Shown here: positions 43,681 through 53,272 of the stretch, one piece after another
Layout: the number at the start of each line of letters is the position of its first letter
How positions within the stretch are numbered: position 1 is the stretch's first letter
Assembly (NCBI RefSeq): GCF_031822435.1
Contig: NZ_JAVQLW010000001.1
Span: forward strand, 1,557,501 to 1,621,500
Direction of reading: 5' to 3'
DNA: 64,000 nt
From: Paracoccus sp. MBLB3053
GTDB lineage: Bacteria; Pseudomonadota; Alphaproteobacteria; Rhodobacterales; Rhodobacteraceae
Translations under genes and position numbers: made by a program
The notes under the pieces: generated by a model
What the model was told of the DNA's origin: nothing
The model's input: the letters and a program-made list of their open reading frames with translations, nothing else
Database searches by the model: none

Positions 43681-44840
43681 AGTTCTTTCTGATCGCGGGC
43701 GAACCTTCGGGGGATAATCTGGGCGGGCCGCTGATGGCGGGCCTGAAGGAACTGGACCCCGAGGCCGAATTTGTCGGTGTGGGCGGAGCCGCGATGGCCG
43801 AGGAGGGGCTGGAAAGCCTGTTCCCGATGGAAGAGCTTTCGGTCATGGGCCTTGTCGAGGTTCTTCCCAAGTATCGCCAGCTCAAGGCGCGGATCGCGCA
43901 GACCGCGCAGGCCGTGGTCGAGGCGCGGCCAGATGCGCTGATCACGATCGACAGTCCCGATTTCTGCCTGCGCGTGGCCGGGCAGGCGCGCGCAACGATG
44001 CCCGATTTGCGCACGATCCACTATGTCGCTCCCTCGGTCTGGGCTTGGCGTGCCGGTCGCGCCAAGAAGATGGCCAAGGTGATCGATCATGTCATGGCAA
44101 TACTTCCTTTCGAACCACCCTACATGCACGCTGCGGGGATGAGCTGCGATTTCGTGGGACATCCGATAGCTGTAGCCCCCGTGGCGAGTCGTGACGAAGG
44201 AAACGAGTTCCGCAAGGCCAACGGCATCGACGAGAAAGCACCCTTGATCCTTTGCCTGCCCGGCTCGCGCAAAGGCGAGGTCGCAAGGCTTGGTCCGCGC
44301 TTCGACGAGGCACTGATGCAGCTTCGCGACCGTGTCCCGGAAATCCGTGTGGTGATCCCGACGGTGAAGGGGGTTGCGGGGCTCGTGCGGGACATGACGA
44401 AGCGCTGGCCAACGGCCCCGGTCGTCGTCGAGGTGGCAAGCGAACGTCGCGCCGCCTTCGCGGCGGCCGATCTCGCGCTGGCCGCTTCGGGCACGGTCAG
44501 CCTCGATCTGGCAGCGAATGACGTTCCGATGGTCATTGGCTATGATGTCGCGCCCATCAGCCGTGCGATCATCAGCCTGCTGCTCAAGACCGACACGGTC
44601 ACGCTTGTCAATCTGGTCAGCGAGACGCGGACCGTGCCCGAATTCCTTGGTCGCAAATGCCAGCCTGGTCCGATGTCTCGGGCGCTTTACGACATCCTTG
44701 AGGACCCGAAGGCCCGCGCCGAACAGCATTCCGCGATGAGTCTCACGATGGAGCGCCTGGGGCGCGGCGGCGAGGCACCGGGCCTGCGCGCCGCGCGCTC
44801 CGTCATGGCCGCGCTCAGTTCTGGGCGGCGACCACGATGA
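43677..44840 (+). CDS. lpxB: Lipid-A-disaccharide synthase LpxB
   Basis: 387-residue GT19 glycosyltransferase joining UDP-diacylglucosamine and lipid X. N-terminal FLIAGEPSGDNLGGPLM, VDSPDF-like TIDSPDFCLRVA, YVAPSVWAWRAGRAKKM and CLPGSRKGEVARL match LpxB. It starts at ATG 43677; the reading frame upstream is lpxI shadow. Its last 26 bases overlap the convergent ridA gene. Confidence 0.95.
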   Translation: MKFFLIAGEPSGDNLGGPLMAGLKELDPEAEFVGVGGAAMAEEGLESLFPMEELSVMGLVEVLPKYRQLKARIAQTAQAVVEARPDALITIDSPDFCLRVAGQARATMPDLRTIHYVAPSVWAWRAGRAKKMAKVIDHVMAILPFEPPYMHAAGMSCDFVGHPIAVAPVASRDEGNEFRKANGIDEKAPLILCLPGSRKGEVARLGPRFDEALMQLRDRVPEIRVVIPTVKGVAGLVRDMTKRWPTAPVVVEVASERRAAFAAADLALAASGTVSLDLAANDVPMVIGYDVAPISRAIISLLLKTDTVTLVNLVSETRTVPEFLGRKCQPGPMSRALYDILEDPKARAEQHSAMSLTMERLGRGGEAPGLRAARSVMAALSSGRRPR

Positions 44841-45165
44841 TCTCGACCTTATAGTCGGGGGTGGCCAGCGCCGATTCTCCGGTCGCACGGGCGGGCGCGT
44901 GACCCGCCGGCACCCATGCGTCCCAGACGGCGTTCATTTCCGCGAAATCGGCCATGTCGGCCATCCAGATCTGGGCCGACAGAATGCGGGTCTTGTCCGA
45001 GCCACATTCGGCGAGCAGGCGGTCGACCTGGGCGAGGACCACTTTCGTCTGGTCGGTGACGCTTTCACCCGGATTGCCGACCTGACCTGCCAGGTAGATG
45101 ATGCCGTTGTGGATGACGGCTTGGCTCATGCGGGCGCCGGTCTCGAGGCGTTTGATCTCGGACAT
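44815..45165 (-). CDS. RidA family protein
   Basis: 116 residues of the YjgF/RidA trimeric fold. RidA hydrolyses reactive enamine/imine intermediates made by PLP enzymes. The N-terminal IIYLAGQVGNPGESV and C-terminal HAPARATGESALATPDYKVEI motifs are present; the latter carries the conserved Arg. It may instead belong to a YjgH-type subgroup with other hydrolase roles. It converges on lpxB with a 26-base overlap, and a strong terminator separates it from the tRNA-Thr side. Confidence 0.85.
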   Translation of the reverse strand: MSEIKRLETGARMSQAVIHNGIIYLAGQVGNPGESVTDQTKVVLAQVDRLLAECGSDKTRILSAQIWMADMADFAEMNAVWDAWVPAGHAPARATGESALATPDYKVEIIVVAAQN

Positions 45166-45602
45166 GGGATTCCTTTCGGTTTGTTCCGGAGGCGGAAGGG
45201 CCGCCGGATGAACAGCGACGTCATGCCAAAGCCTGAGGCGGCGTTCAATGGCTGAGCGGCAAGCATCCGGAACCCAAGTTCGGCAAAGCGAAAAAACGGC
45301 GTCCGACAGTGGGGGCTGTCGGACGCCGGGCTTGTCATAAGGGGACTGCGGATGGGACTATGCCTGCAAGTTACTACAGGACCATGACAGGGGCTGCCGG
45401 GCGGGAGGATCAAGGTCCCTGACGACGCGCATGTAGAGCAGCCTCGTCGCTCACCGTGCCCCGTTGTCGTCGGCTGATCCCGTATTCAATCTGTCCATTG
45501 CGATCACCCTGTCCGCTTCGTCTAGCCGCCGGGATGGCATAACGGTGACGCAGTTCAAAGCTCTGTATGAGCGGGATAAAACTGAAACTGATCGGGATGA
45601 GA
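45166..45602. other. Gene-free region between ridA and tRNA-Thr, possible minus-strand RNA
   Basis: 437 bases without a convincing gene. The minus strand holds a very strong terminator at 45291-45327, about 275 bases beyond the tRNA-Thr 3' end, so a transcript of that length (tRNA read-through or a separate small RNA) would end there. Apart from the ridA promoter (unassigned) and this hairpin I see nothing decisive. Confidence 0.5.
45291..45327 (-). terminator. Strong intrinsic terminator reading away from tRNA-Thr
   Basis: GGCGTCCGACAG (45298-45309) and CTGTCGGACGCC (45316-45327) form a perfect 12-bp stem; the minus strand then has six T (A-run 45291-45296). The plus strand has no T-run, so it is oriented. 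The upstream transcript on the minus strand is tRNA-Thr or an unannotated RNA. Confidence 0.8.
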
Positions 45603-45677
<75 letters not shown>

Positions 45678-45690
45678 GCCGGTGGAGGGG

Positions 45691-45719
45691 CGTTTAGACC
45701 GACTACCGGGGGCGCGCAA
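45691..45719 (-). promoter_or_regulatory. Promoter of tRNA-Thr
   Basis: On the minus strand TTGCGC (45719-45714), a 17-base spacer and TAAACG (45696-45691) lie 14 bases before the tRNA 5' end, consistent with a short-leader tRNA promoter. Confidence 0.55.
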
Positions 45720-45809
45720 GGGGGGAATTTCGAAAAAATCGCATTTTGTGCCTCGGCCCTCGTTGGCGCCGCGCTGGACGCAAGCCCGCGTAGCGGGTAA
45801 CAGAAGCGA

Positions 45810-46007
45810 ATGACGAAGGGACCCCGAAAACCGTCCGCCGCCGAGGATCGCGAGGCGCGACTGAAAGCCGCTCTGCGGGCAAATCTGGCGCGCCGCAAGG
45901 CGCAGGGCCGGGCGCGCGCGGTGCCGGTGCAAGAGGACCTCCCCAAGAACGAGCAGGACGGGCCTGAGACCCGGTCGCATGGCCGGTCGCCCGAGAACGA
46001 GGAATAG
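45810..46007 (+). CDS. Small basic protein ahead of murA, function unknown
   Basis: 65 residues, strongly charged. A conserved-looking helix with SAAEDREARLKAALRANL followed by ARRKAQGRAR, then a hydrophilic tail. I recall similar small proteins upstream of murA in Rhodobacteraceae. It ends directly at the murA start (stop 46005-46007, ATG 46008), so they are co-transcribed. Helical, probably nucleic-acid or ribosome associated by charge, but that is a guess. Confidence 0.7.
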   Translation: MTKGPRKPSAAEDREARLKAALRANLARRKAQGRARAVPVQEDLPKNEQDGPETRSHGRSPENEE

Positions 46008-47291
46008 ATGGATCAGATCATCGTTAGGGGGAATGGGCCGCTCAAGGGCGAGATCCCGATCGCCGGCGCCAAGAATGCTTGCCTGACGCTCATGCCCGCG
46101 ACGCTGCTGACCGATCAGCCGCTGACGCTGACCAATGCCCCGCGGCTTTCCGATATCCGGACCATGACGGAGCTGCTCCAGTCGCTGGGCGCCGAGGTTG
46201 CGAGCTTGCAGGAAGGCCAGGTCCTGGCGCTTTCGAGCCATGACCTGAACAATCATACCGCCGACTACGATATTGTGCGCAAGATGCGGGCCTCGATTCT
46301 CGTGCTGGGTCCGATGCTCGCACGCGACGGCCATGCCATCGTGTCGCTTCCGGGCGGCTGCGCCATCGGGGCGCGGCCGGTCGACCTGCATCTGCGTGCG
46401 TTGGAGGCGATGGGTGCCGACCTGGACCTGCGTGAGGGCTATGTCCATGCCAAGGCGCCCGCTGGAGGTCTCAAGGGAGCCGTCATCGATTTTCCGATCG
46501 TGTCGGTGGGCGCGACGGAAAACGCGCTGATGGCGGCGACGCTCGCCCGTGGCACGACGGTCATCAAGAACGCGGCGCGAGAGCCCGAGATCGTCGATCT
46601 GGCACAATGCCTGCGGCGAATGGGTGCCCATATCGAGGGCGAGGGGACCTCGACCATCACGGTGGAAGGCGTCAAAACCCTGGGCGGTGCGACCCATCCG
46701 GTGGTGACTGACCGGATCGAACTGGGCACCTATATGCTGGCACCGGCGATCTGCGGCGGCGAGGTGGAGTGCCTTGGCGGTCGGATCGACCTTGTTGCGG
46801 CCTTCTGCGAAAAGCTCGACGAGGCCGGAATCGACGTCACCGAAACCGATCGCGGACTGAAAGTGGCGCGCAAGAACGGCCGCGTGCGTGCAGTCGATGT
46901 CGTGACCGAGCCTTTCCCGGGTTTTCCGACCGATCTTCAGGCGCAGATGATGGCGCTGCTCTGCACTGCCGAAGGGACTTCGGTTCTGGAGGAAAAGATC
47001 TTCGAGAACCGCTTCATGCACGCCCCCGAGCTGATCCGCATGGGGGCCCGGATCGAGGTTCAGGGCGGGCATGCCACGGTCCATGGCATCAGCAAGCTGC
47101 GCGGCGCCCCGGTCATGGCGACCGATCTTCGCGCCTCGGTCAGTCTTATCCTTGCAGGCCTTGCCGCCGAGGGTGAAACAGTCGTCAGCCGGGTCTATCA
47201 TCTGGATCGCGGCTACGAGAAGGTCGTGCGCAAGCTGCGTGGAGTAGGCGCCGATATCGAACGCATCAAGGGAGCTTCCAGCGATGAGTGA
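46008..47291 (+). CDS. murA: UDP-N-acetylglucosamine 1-carboxyvinyltransferase MurA
   Basis: 427 residues. First committed step of peptidoglycan synthesis, transferring enolpyruvate to UDP-GlcNAc. Catalytic Cys118 lies in [14 protein letters not shown], so fosfomycin sensitivity is expected at the target. The N-terminal [17 protein letters not shown] and C-terminal [12 protein letters not shown] patterns are typical. Stop overlaps the DUF2948 start by 8 bases. Confidence 0.97.
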   Translation: MDQIIVRGNGPLKGEIPIAGAKNACLTLMPATLLTDQPLTLTNAPRLSDIRTMTELLQSLGAEVASLQEGQVLALSSHDLNNHTADYDIVRKMRASILVLGPMLARDGHAIVSLPGGCAIGARPVDLHLRALEAMGADLDLREGYVHAKAPAGGLKGAVIDFPIVSVGATENALMAATLARGTTVIKNAAREPEIVDLAQCLRRMGAHIEGEGTSTITVEGVKTLGGATHPVVTDRIELGTYMLAPAICGGEVECLGGRIDLVAAFCEKLDEAGIDVTETDRGLKVARKNGRVRAVDVVTEPFPGFPTDLQAQMMALLCTAEGTSVLEEKIFENRFMHAPELIRMGARIEVQGGHATVHGISKLRGAPVMATDLRASVSLILAGLAAEGETVVSRVYHLDRGYEKVVRKLRGVGADIERIKGASSDE

Positions 47292-47763
47292 CGCACGTTT
47301 CACCGATGTCGATCCTGCACCACTTTCCCTTGCGGCGGCAGATGCCGAAGACCTGACGGTGATCTCGGCGCTGGTTCAGGACTCGATCCTGCCGGTCACC
47401 GAGATTTCCTATGACATGCGGCATCGCCAACTGGCCCTGTTGCTGAACAGGTTTCGCTGGGAGGATGCCGATCACGCCCGCCGCGAAGAGCGTCCCTATG
47501 AACGCGTCCGTGCCGTTTTGCTGATTTCCGATGTCCAGCGTGTCCTGTCGGACGGAATCGATCGCAACGACATCGACCTGATACTCGAGCTTCTGGCAAT
47601 GAAATGGGAAGCCGGAGAAGATGGGACCGGTCGGCTTCTGCTTGAATTCGCTGGGGACGGTACACTTGCGGTCGAGGCCGAATGCCTCAATGTCGAGCTG
47701 CGCGACGTGACGCGCCCCTATATCGCACCGTCCCGCCGGTTACCCGAGCATTCCGACGACTGA
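47284..47763 (+). CDS. DUF2948 family protein
   Basis: 159 residues. The family pattern is [25 protein letters not shown] at the N-terminus, FRWEDA in the middle and [27 protein letters not shown] C-terminal beta strands. Found next to murA and hisD in many alphaproteobacteria. The role is unknown. It overlaps murA by 8 bases and is followed by a hairpin and hisD. Confidence 0.85.
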   Translation: MSDARFTDVDPAPLSLAAADAEDLTVISALVQDSILPVTEISYDMRHRQLALLLNRFRWEDADHARREERPYERVRAVLLISDVQRVLSDGIDRNDIDLILELLAMKWEAGEDGTGRLLLEFAGDGTLAVEAECLNVELRDVTRPYIAPSRRLPEHSDD

Positions 47764-47798
47764 AAGATCCGGCGATCATCCGATCCCGCACCAGCAGT

Positions 47799-47822
47799 CG
47801 GACCGGTGCTTTGCACCGGCCG
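47799..47822 (+). other. Intercistronic hairpin before hisD
   Basis: CGG-A-CCGGTGC, loop TTT, GCACCGG-CCG folds into a 10-bp stem with one bulged A, 62 bases before the hisD ATG. There is no T-run. It may stabilise or attenuate the upstream message. Confidence 0.45.
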
Positions 47823-47884
47823 ACATCGCGGCTTGAGCCATGTTCGAGCTGCCGTTAACAAGGTCCAATATCGCGAGCGTGACC

Positions 47885-49195
47885 ATGCCGACCCATCTGA
47901 CGACCTCCCAATCCGATTTCGAGCAGCGCTTCGCCGAGGTCCTGTCGATGAAGCGCGAGGACGCGGCGGATGTGAATGACGCGGTCGCGTCGATCATCGC
48001 CGATGTCCGCGAACGCGGGGACGAGGCGCTGGTTGATCTCACGGGGCGCTTCGACCGGCTCACGCTCGATGCGGATGGCCTTGCCTTTTCAAGTGAAGAA
48101 ATCGCGGAGCACGTCGCCAAGGTCTCGGCCGAAGATCGCGCCGCGCTGACCATGGCGGCGAATCGTATCCGTGCCTATCACGCGCGACAGATGCCAGACG
48201 ACGTGCAATGGACCGATCCCGAGGGCGCGACGCTGGGCTGGCGCTGGACGCCGGTCTCGGCAGCCGGGCTTTACGTTCCGGGCGGCCAGGCGAGCTATCC
48301 GTCTTCGGTTCTCATGAACGCCATTCCGGCGCGTGTGGCCGGGGTCGAGCGACTGGTGATCTGCGTGCCGACGCCGGACGGGGTGGTCAACCCGCTGGTG
48401 CTGCTTGCGGCGGAACTGGCCGGGGTCGACGAAATCTATCGAATCGGCGGCGCTCAGGCCGTGGCGGCAATGGCCTATGGCACGGAAACGATCCGACCGG
48501 TCGACAAGATCACGGGGCCTGGAAATGCCTATGTCGCCGCAGCCAAGCGGCAGGTCTTCGGACGTGTCGGCATCGACATGATCGCAGGCCCTTCGGAAGT
48601 GCTCATCATTGCCGAAGGTGAACAAAATCCCGAATGGCTGGCGCTGGACCTTCTGGCACAGGCCGAACATGATGCCGATGCGCAGTCCATCCTGATCACG
48701 CCGGACGCCGCGCTTGCCGAAGCGGTGGTTGCCGAGGTCGAGAGGCTTCTTCCGACCCTGCCTCGTGCGGCGGTCGCAGGGGCGAGCTGGCGCGACTACG
48801 GCACCGTCATCGTGACCCGAGATCTGGACGAGGCGGCGGCGCTTTCCGACCGCGTTGCCCCCGAACATCTGGAACTTTGTGTCGACGAACCCGAGGCCCT
48901 GGCGGAAAAGACCCGCCATGCCGGGGCGATCTTTTTGGGCGGCTGGACACCCGAGGCCGTGGGCGACTATGTGAGCGGCCCGAACCATGTGCTGCCGACC
49001 GCGCGATCTGCGCGCTTCTCTTCCGGCCTTTCTGCGCTGGACTTCCTCAAACGCACGACGTTGGCGCGCCTGACGCCCGAGGCTCTGGGGGCAATCGGTC
49101 CATCTGCGGTGCGTCTCGCCGCCTCCGAGGGGCTTTCCGCGCATGGCCTCTCGGTCGCGTCACGGCTTCGTTCGCTGAACGGAGAGAAGGAATGA
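47885..49195 (+). CDS. hisD: Histidinol dehydrogenase
   Basis: 436 residues. It oxidises histidinol twice to histidine with NAD+, Zn-dependent. Zn-binding segments LLAQAEHDADAQ and GPNHVLPT are present, as are the GGQASYPSSVLMNAIPA and RVAPEHLEL motifs. I start at ATG 47885 (MPTHLTTSQSDFEQRF), which matches family starts; ATG 47840 would add 15 residues of unlikely sequence. It is outside a full his operon, as is usual in Rhodobacteraceae. The stop overlaps the UPF0262 start. Confidence 0.95.
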   Translation: MPTHLTTSQSDFEQRFAEVLSMKREDAADVNDAVASIIADVRERGDEALVDLTGRFDRLTLDADGLAFSSEEIAEHVAKVSAEDRAALTMAANRIRAYHARQMPDDVQWTDPEGATLGWRWTPVSAAGLYVPGGQASYPSSVLMNAIPARVAGVERLVICVPTPDGVVNPLVLLAAELAGVDEIYRIGGAQAVAAMAYGTETIRPVDKITGPGNAYVAAAKRQVFGRVGIDMIAGPSEVLIIAEGEQNPEWLALDLLAQAEHDADAQSILITPDAALAEAVVAEVERLLPTLPRAAVAGASWRDYGTVIVTRDLDEAAALSDRVAPEHLELCVDEPEALAEKTRHAGAIFLGGWTPEAVGDYVSGPNHVLPTARSARFSSGLSALDFLKRTTLARLTPEALGAIGPSAVRLAASEGLSAHGLSVASRLRSLNGEKE

Positions 49196-49680
49196 CCGGT
49201 AAAGCAGGGCGCCTCTGTCGGATCGATATCGACGACAGTGCTCTGCCGCCTCCCTCCGCCGAAATGGAACAGGATCGCCGGGTCGCGGTCTTCGACCTGC
49301 TCGAGGAAAACTGCTTCACTCTGCCGGGCAGGGAGGGGAAGGATGCCCCCCCCGGTCCCTACGCGCTTCTGCTCGCGGTGCGCGAGCGTCGGCTGGTCTT
49401 CGACATCTCCAGCGAGGCCGGCGAAAGGATCGTCGAGTTCCACCTTTCGCTCGGTCCGTTCCGGCAGACGGTCAAGGATTATTTCCAGATCTGCGCGAGC
49501 TATTTCGATGCCGTGAAACGCCTGCCGCCCGCCCAGATCGAGGCAATCGACATGGCCCGGCGCGGTATCCACAATGAAGGCGCGCGCACCCTGAAAGAGC
49601 GGCTTGAAGGCAAGGCGGTGATCGACATCGACACCGCCCGCAGGCTTTTCACCCTGATCTGCGCCCTGATTCCGGAGTAA
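49192..49680 (+). CDS. UPF0262 family protein
   Basis: 162 residues. The family pattern DRRVAVFDLLEENCFT, GPYALLLAVRERRLVFDI, LSLGPFRQTVKDYF and HNEGARTLKERLEGK is clear. These alphaproteobacterial proteins sit beside hisD and the low-molecular-weight phosphatase gene and have no known function. It overlaps hisD by 4 bases and ends directly before the phosphatase ATG. Confidence 0.9.
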   Translation: MTGKAGRLCRIDIDDSALPPPSAEMEQDRRVAVFDLLEENCFTLPGREGKDAPPGPYALLLAVRERRLVFDISSEAGERIVEFHLSLGPFRQTVKDYFQICASYFDAVKRLPPAQIEAIDMARRGIHNEGARTLKERLEGKAVIDIDTARRLFTLICALIPE

Positions 49681-50148
49681 ATGGTGGTCGAGCAGATCCC
49701 ACATTCGGTACTTTTCTGCTGCGACCACAACGCGATCCGGTCCCCCATGGCAGAGGGCATGATGAAAAGCTACTACGGCCGCAGGGCCTATGTGCAGTCC
49801 GCGGGCGTCAAGAACGACATGGAAGTGGACGGTTTCGCGATCGCCGTATGCCAGGAAATCGGCATCGAGATTTCCCAGCATCGCGCACGTTCATTCGACG
49901 AGATGAAGGCCTGGGGCGACGATCTGGGCAGCTTTGATCTGGTGGTGGCGCTGTCCCCTGCGAGCCAGCGCCAGGCGCTGGAGCTGACGCGGGTGTCCCA
50001 TCTTGAGGTGGAATACTGGCCGATCATGGACCCGACCGGACTGGCGGAAGGGCGCGAGGCAAGGCTCGCGCTTTATCGTCAGATCCGCGACCAGATCCGG
50101 GATCGGATGATCGCGCGTTTCGGCCCCCCGCTTGAACCGCAAAAGTAG
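49681..50148 (+). CDS. Low-molecular-weight phosphatase / arsenate-reductase-like protein
   Basis: 155 residues of the LMW protein tyrosine phosphatase fold. The loop [14 protein letters not shown] provides the nucleophilic Cys and Arg (CX5R) with the structural Asn. The usual second cysteine of CxGNxCRS is replaced (Ile), which argues for phosphatase or phosphohistidine-type rather than arsenate reductase chemistry. The late WPIMDPTG offers the general acid Asp. It directly follows the UPF0262 gene. The substrate is unknown. Confidence 0.82.
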   Translation: MVVEQIPHSVLFCCDHNAIRSPMAEGMMKSYYGRRAYVQSAGVKNDMEVDGFAIAVCQEIGIEISQHRARSFDEMKAWGDDLGSFDLVVALSPASQRQALELTRVSHLEVEYWPIMDPTGLAEGREARLALYRQIRDQIRDRMIARFGPPLEPQK

Positions 50149-50157
50149 GGCTAGAGG

Positions 50158-51960
50158 TCAGACGACCACCGCCGCGCCTTCGGTCGCCGGCCCGACATGG
50201 GCGCGGAAAGCGCTAAACAGCTCGCGTCCCATACCCTCGGACGAAGGGGTGAAGTCGTGGCTGGCGGCCGGGCGTTTCAGGAAGTCGGGTGCAAGGCATT
50301 CGAGCGTGCCGCTGCCTGCGTCCAGACGAAGGATGTCGCCATCCTGCACCCGCGCCAACGGGCCCCCGTCCGCTGCTTCGGGCGAAATATGGATCGCAGC
50401 CGGAACCTTGCCCGAGGCGCCCGACATGCGGCCATCGGTGACCAGCGCTACGCGCAGCCCGCGATCCTGAAGCACCGCAAGGGTCGGCGTGAGAGAGTGC
50501 AGTTCGGGCATGCCATTCGCGCGAGGCCCCTGGAAGCGGACGACAACGATCGTATCCTCGGTGAACTCGCCCCGCTTGAAGGCGGCCTTGACCTCTTCCT
50601 GATCGGAAAAGACCCGGGCAGGGGCTTCGATCAGGTGACGCTCGGGCGCCACGGCCGACACCTTGATGACCCCGCGACCCAGATTGCCTTCCAGCTGTTT
50701 CAATCCGCCGGTCGGGGCGAAGGCATCCGCCACCGGCCGCAGGATCTTGTCATTGAGCGATGAGCGCGCTCCTTCGACCCAATGCACCTGACCATCGCGA
50801 AGCTGCGGCTCTTGCGCGTAAAGGTCGAGCCCGCCGCCCGCGATGGTTTTCACGTCGGCATGCAGCAGACCGGCCTTGACGAGCTGGCCGATCATGAACC
50901 CCAGACCGCCCGCGGCGTGGAAATGGTTCACGTCCGCCAGCCCGTTCGGATAGACCCGCGCCATCAGGGGAACGCATTCGGAAAGATCGTGGAAATCCTC
51001 GATGTCGAGCACGATCCCGGCGGCCCGCGCCATGGCGGGCAGGTGGATGATGAGGTTGGTCGATCCGCCGGTGGCCATGAGCCCGACCATGCCGTTGACA
51101 AAGGCGCGTTCGTCCAGAACTTCGCCCGCTGGCAAGTAGTCGTTGCCCAGCCGGGTGATCGCGGCGGCGCGTTGAACCGCGACGGAGGTCAGCGCCTCGC
51201 GCAGCGGCGTGTTGGGGTTCACGAAGCTTGACCCCGGCAGGTGAAGGCCCATGAATTCCATGAGCATCTGGTTCGAATTCGCCGTGCCGTAGAATGTGCA
51301 GGTGCCGGGGCTGTGGTAGCTGGCCATCTCGGCGGCCATCAGGGCATCGCGGTCAACCTCGCCGGCGGCAAATTGCTGGCGAACCTTCGATTTCTCGTCA
51401 TTGGGCAGGCCCGAGGGCATTGGCCCCGCCGGCACGAAGACTGCCGGGATGTGACCGAAGGTCGCGGCGGCCATCACGAGACCCGGGACGATCTTGTCGC
51501 AGACCCCAAGGTACAGCGCTGCATCGAACGTGTCATGCGAAAGCGCGACGCCCGAGGCGAGCGCAATCACGTCGCGCGAGAAAAGCGAAAGCTCCATGCC
51601 CGCGCGACCCTGCGTGACGCCATCGCACATGGCGGGTACGCCGCCCGCCACCTGGGCGGTCGCACCCGACGCATGGGCGGCGCGACGAATGAGGTCGGGA
51701 TAGCGCTCATAGGGTTGATGCGCCGAAAGCATGTCGTTGTATGCAGTGATGATTCCGATATTCGGCTTGCGCGATGCCGCTAGGTCTTGCTTGTCAGGCA
51801 TGGCCGCATAGGCGTGGGCCTGATTGCCACAAGACAGATGCGCGCGACGCGGGCCTTCCTCGGCGGCGCGGGCGATCTTGGCCTCATAGGCGGATCGGGT
51901 TCGCGCCGAGCGTTCGCGGATGCGGTCTGTCACTCGGTCGACGGTAGCGTGCAGGGTCAT
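50158..51960 (-). CDS. edd: Phosphogluconate dehydratase
   Basis: 600 residues. Converts 6-phosphogluconate to KDPG in the Entner-Doudoroff pathway. The IlvD/Edd family iron-sulfur ligand regions [13 protein letters not shown] and [12 protein letters not shown] are present, as is the [13 protein letters not shown] signature. ATG 51960 follows GGAGGA-type sequence. Its promoter has the operator shared with zwf. The companion aldolase gene eda is not in the window. Confidence 0.95.
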   Translation of the reverse strand: MTLHATVDRVTDRIRERSARTRSAYEAKIARAAEEGPRRAHLSCGNQAHAYAAMPDKQDLAASRKPNIGIITAYNDMLSAHQPYERYPDLIRRAAHASGATAQVAGGVPAMCDGVTQGRAGMELSLFSRDVIALASGVALSHDTFDAALYLGVCDKIVPGLVMAAATFGHIPAVFVPAGPMPSGLPNDEKSKVRQQFAAGEVDRDALMAAEMASYHSPGTCTFYGTANSNQMLMEFMGLHLPGSSFVNPNTPLREALTSVAVQRAAAITRLGNDYLPAGEVLDERAFVNGMVGLMATGGSTNLIIHLPAMARAAGIVLDIEDFHDLSECVPLMARVYPNGLADVNHFHAAGGLGFMIGQLVKAGLLHADVKTIAGGGLDLYAQEPQLRDGQVHWVEGARSSLNDKILRPVADAFAPTGGLKQLEGNLGRGVIKVSAVAPERHLIEAPARVFSDQEEVKAAFKRGEFTEDTIVVVRFQGPRANGMPELHSLTPTLAVLQDRGLRVALVTDGRMSGASGKVPAAIHISPEAADGGPLARVQDGDILRLDAGSGTLECLAPDFLKRPAASHDFTPSSEGMGRELFSAFRAHVGPATEGAAVVV

Positions 51961-51982
51961 GGCTGGCGTCCTCCTGGATCGA

Positions 51983-52011
51983 GATATAGAACGTTAGCGT
52001 TAACGCTTCAA
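51983..52011 (-). promoter_or_regulatory. edd promoter with operator in the spacer
   Basis: On the minus strand TTGAAG (52011-52006), 17 bases and TATATC (51988-51983) form a sigma-70 promoter. The spacer contains GTTAACGCTAAC (52004-51993), an interrupted palindrome identical to that in the zwf promoter. A bound regulator would sit between -35 and -10, so it should repress. Confidence 0.75.
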
Positions 52012-52041
52012 CCGCGTCAGACTTGCTCCTTTCCTGGAGCC

Positions 52042-52086
52042 ATGGCAATCCTGCGTGGTTTCAACGAGGCCCATCATGACCGCTGA
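52042..52086 (+). CDS. 14-residue leader ORF overlapping the methyltransferase start (doubtful)
   Basis: ATG 52042 with GGAG nearby encodes MAILRGFNEAHHDR and stops after the methyltransferase ATG at 52076. It may couple translation or be chance; there is no other evidence for a product. Confidence 0.2.
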   Translation: MAILRGFNEAHHDR

Positions 52087-53272
52087 TCTGCCCATCATCC
52101 GGCTGCGTCCCAAGTCCAAGCCCCAGGCGATCCGTCACGGTTTCCCCTGGGTCTTTGCTGACGAACTGGTGACCGACCGCCGAACCCGTACGATTGCCGC
52201 CGGTAGCTTTGCCATCCTCGAGGATGCCGAACGCCGCCCCTTGGGGCTCGTCACGGTGAACCCGAATTCCAAGATCATCGCCCGGATGATGGACCCTGAC
52301 CCCGAAGTGCGTATCACGCGCGACTGGATCGCGGTGCGGCTGTCACGCGCGCTTGAGATGCGTGAACGGCTTTTCGACAAGCCCTTCTATCGGCTGATCC
52401 ATGCCGAGGCCGACGGGCTGCCCGGCACGATCATCGACCGATTCGGCGACGCGGCCGTGATCCAGCCGAATGCCGCCTGGGCCGATACGATGGTTGATGA
52501 TCTTGCCGCTGCCCTGCGCGACGTGACCGGTGTTTCGACCGTCATCCTGAACGGGCAGGGCCGCGCCCGCTCGCTCGAGGGTTTGCCGGAGCGAACCGAG
52601 ATCCTGTCTGGTGCTGTCAACGGTCCGGTTGAGGTGTCGATGAATGGCGCGATCTATCTGGCCGACCTGATGCAGGGGCAAAAGACCGGTCTGTTTTACG
52701 ACCAGCGTCCGAACCATGCTTTCGGACAGCGGCTCGCCAAGGGCGCGCGCGTGCTCGATGTCTTTTCCCATGTCGGCGGCTTCGGGCTTGCAGCCCTGGC
52801 AGCTGGAGCGGAAAGCGCGACCTGCGTCGACGGGTCCGCGGCGGCGCTGGAGCTTGCGCGTGGCGGGGCCAGGGCGATGGGTGCCGAGGCCCGTCTGACC
52901 ACACGTCAGGGCGATGCCTTTCAGCAGATGGAGGCGCTGGCCGAGGAAGGCGCCCAATTTGACGTGGTCATCTGCGACCCGCCAGCCTTCGCGCCGTCGA
53001 AACAGGCCCTGGAAGCCGGCCTGCGCGCCTATGAGCGTGTGGCGAAACTTGCCGCGCCGCTGGTCGCGCCGGGCGGGTATCTGGGGCTCTGTTCCTGCAG
53101 TCACGCAGCCGACCTGAGCAATTTCCGCAATGCCAGTTCGCGCGGAATCGGGCGCGGCGGCCGGCGGATGCAGCTTCTTCACACGGGGCAGGCGGGCCCG
53201 GACCATCCGACATTGCCGCAACTGGCAGAGACGGGCTATCTCAAAGCGCTCTTCTTCCGGCTCGACGGATGA
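52076..53272 (+). CDS. Class I rRNA methyltransferase (RlmI-like)
   Basis: 398 residues. An N-terminal PUA-like segment (HGFPWVFADELVTD), a middle domain and a Rossmann-fold methyltransferase (DVFSHVGGFGLAALAAGAES, CDPPAFAPSK) match the RlmI/YccW family, which methylates cytosine C5 in 23S rRNA. The catalytic cysteine follows in the SCSHA segment. Function is by family; the target base is not shown. It overlaps the PIN gene by 4 bases. Confidence 0.88.
   Translation: MTADLPIIRLRPKSKPQAIRHGFPWVFADELVTDRRTRTIAAGSFAILEDAERRPLGLVTVNPNSKIIARMMDPDPEVRITRDWIAVRLSRALEMRERLFDKPFYRLIHAEADGLPGTIIDRFGDAAVIQPNAAWADTMVDDLAAALRDVTGVSTVILNGQGRARSLEGLPERTEILSGAVNGPVEVSMNGAIYLADLMQGQKTGLFYDQRPNHAFGQRLAKGARVLDVFSHVGGFGLAALAAGAESATCVDGSAAALELARGGARAMGAEARLTTRQGDAFQQMEALAEEGAQFDVVICDPPAFAPSKQALEAGLRAYERVAKLAAPLVAPGGYLGLCSCSHAADLSNFRNASSRGIGRGGRRMQLLHTGQAGPDHPTLPQLAETGYLKALFFRLDG

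Noticed and set aside
45126..45413. 95-codon minus-strand frame upstream of ridA
   Set aside because: It runs across a strong intrinsic terminator and has a Pro/Arg/Ser-rich shadow composition.
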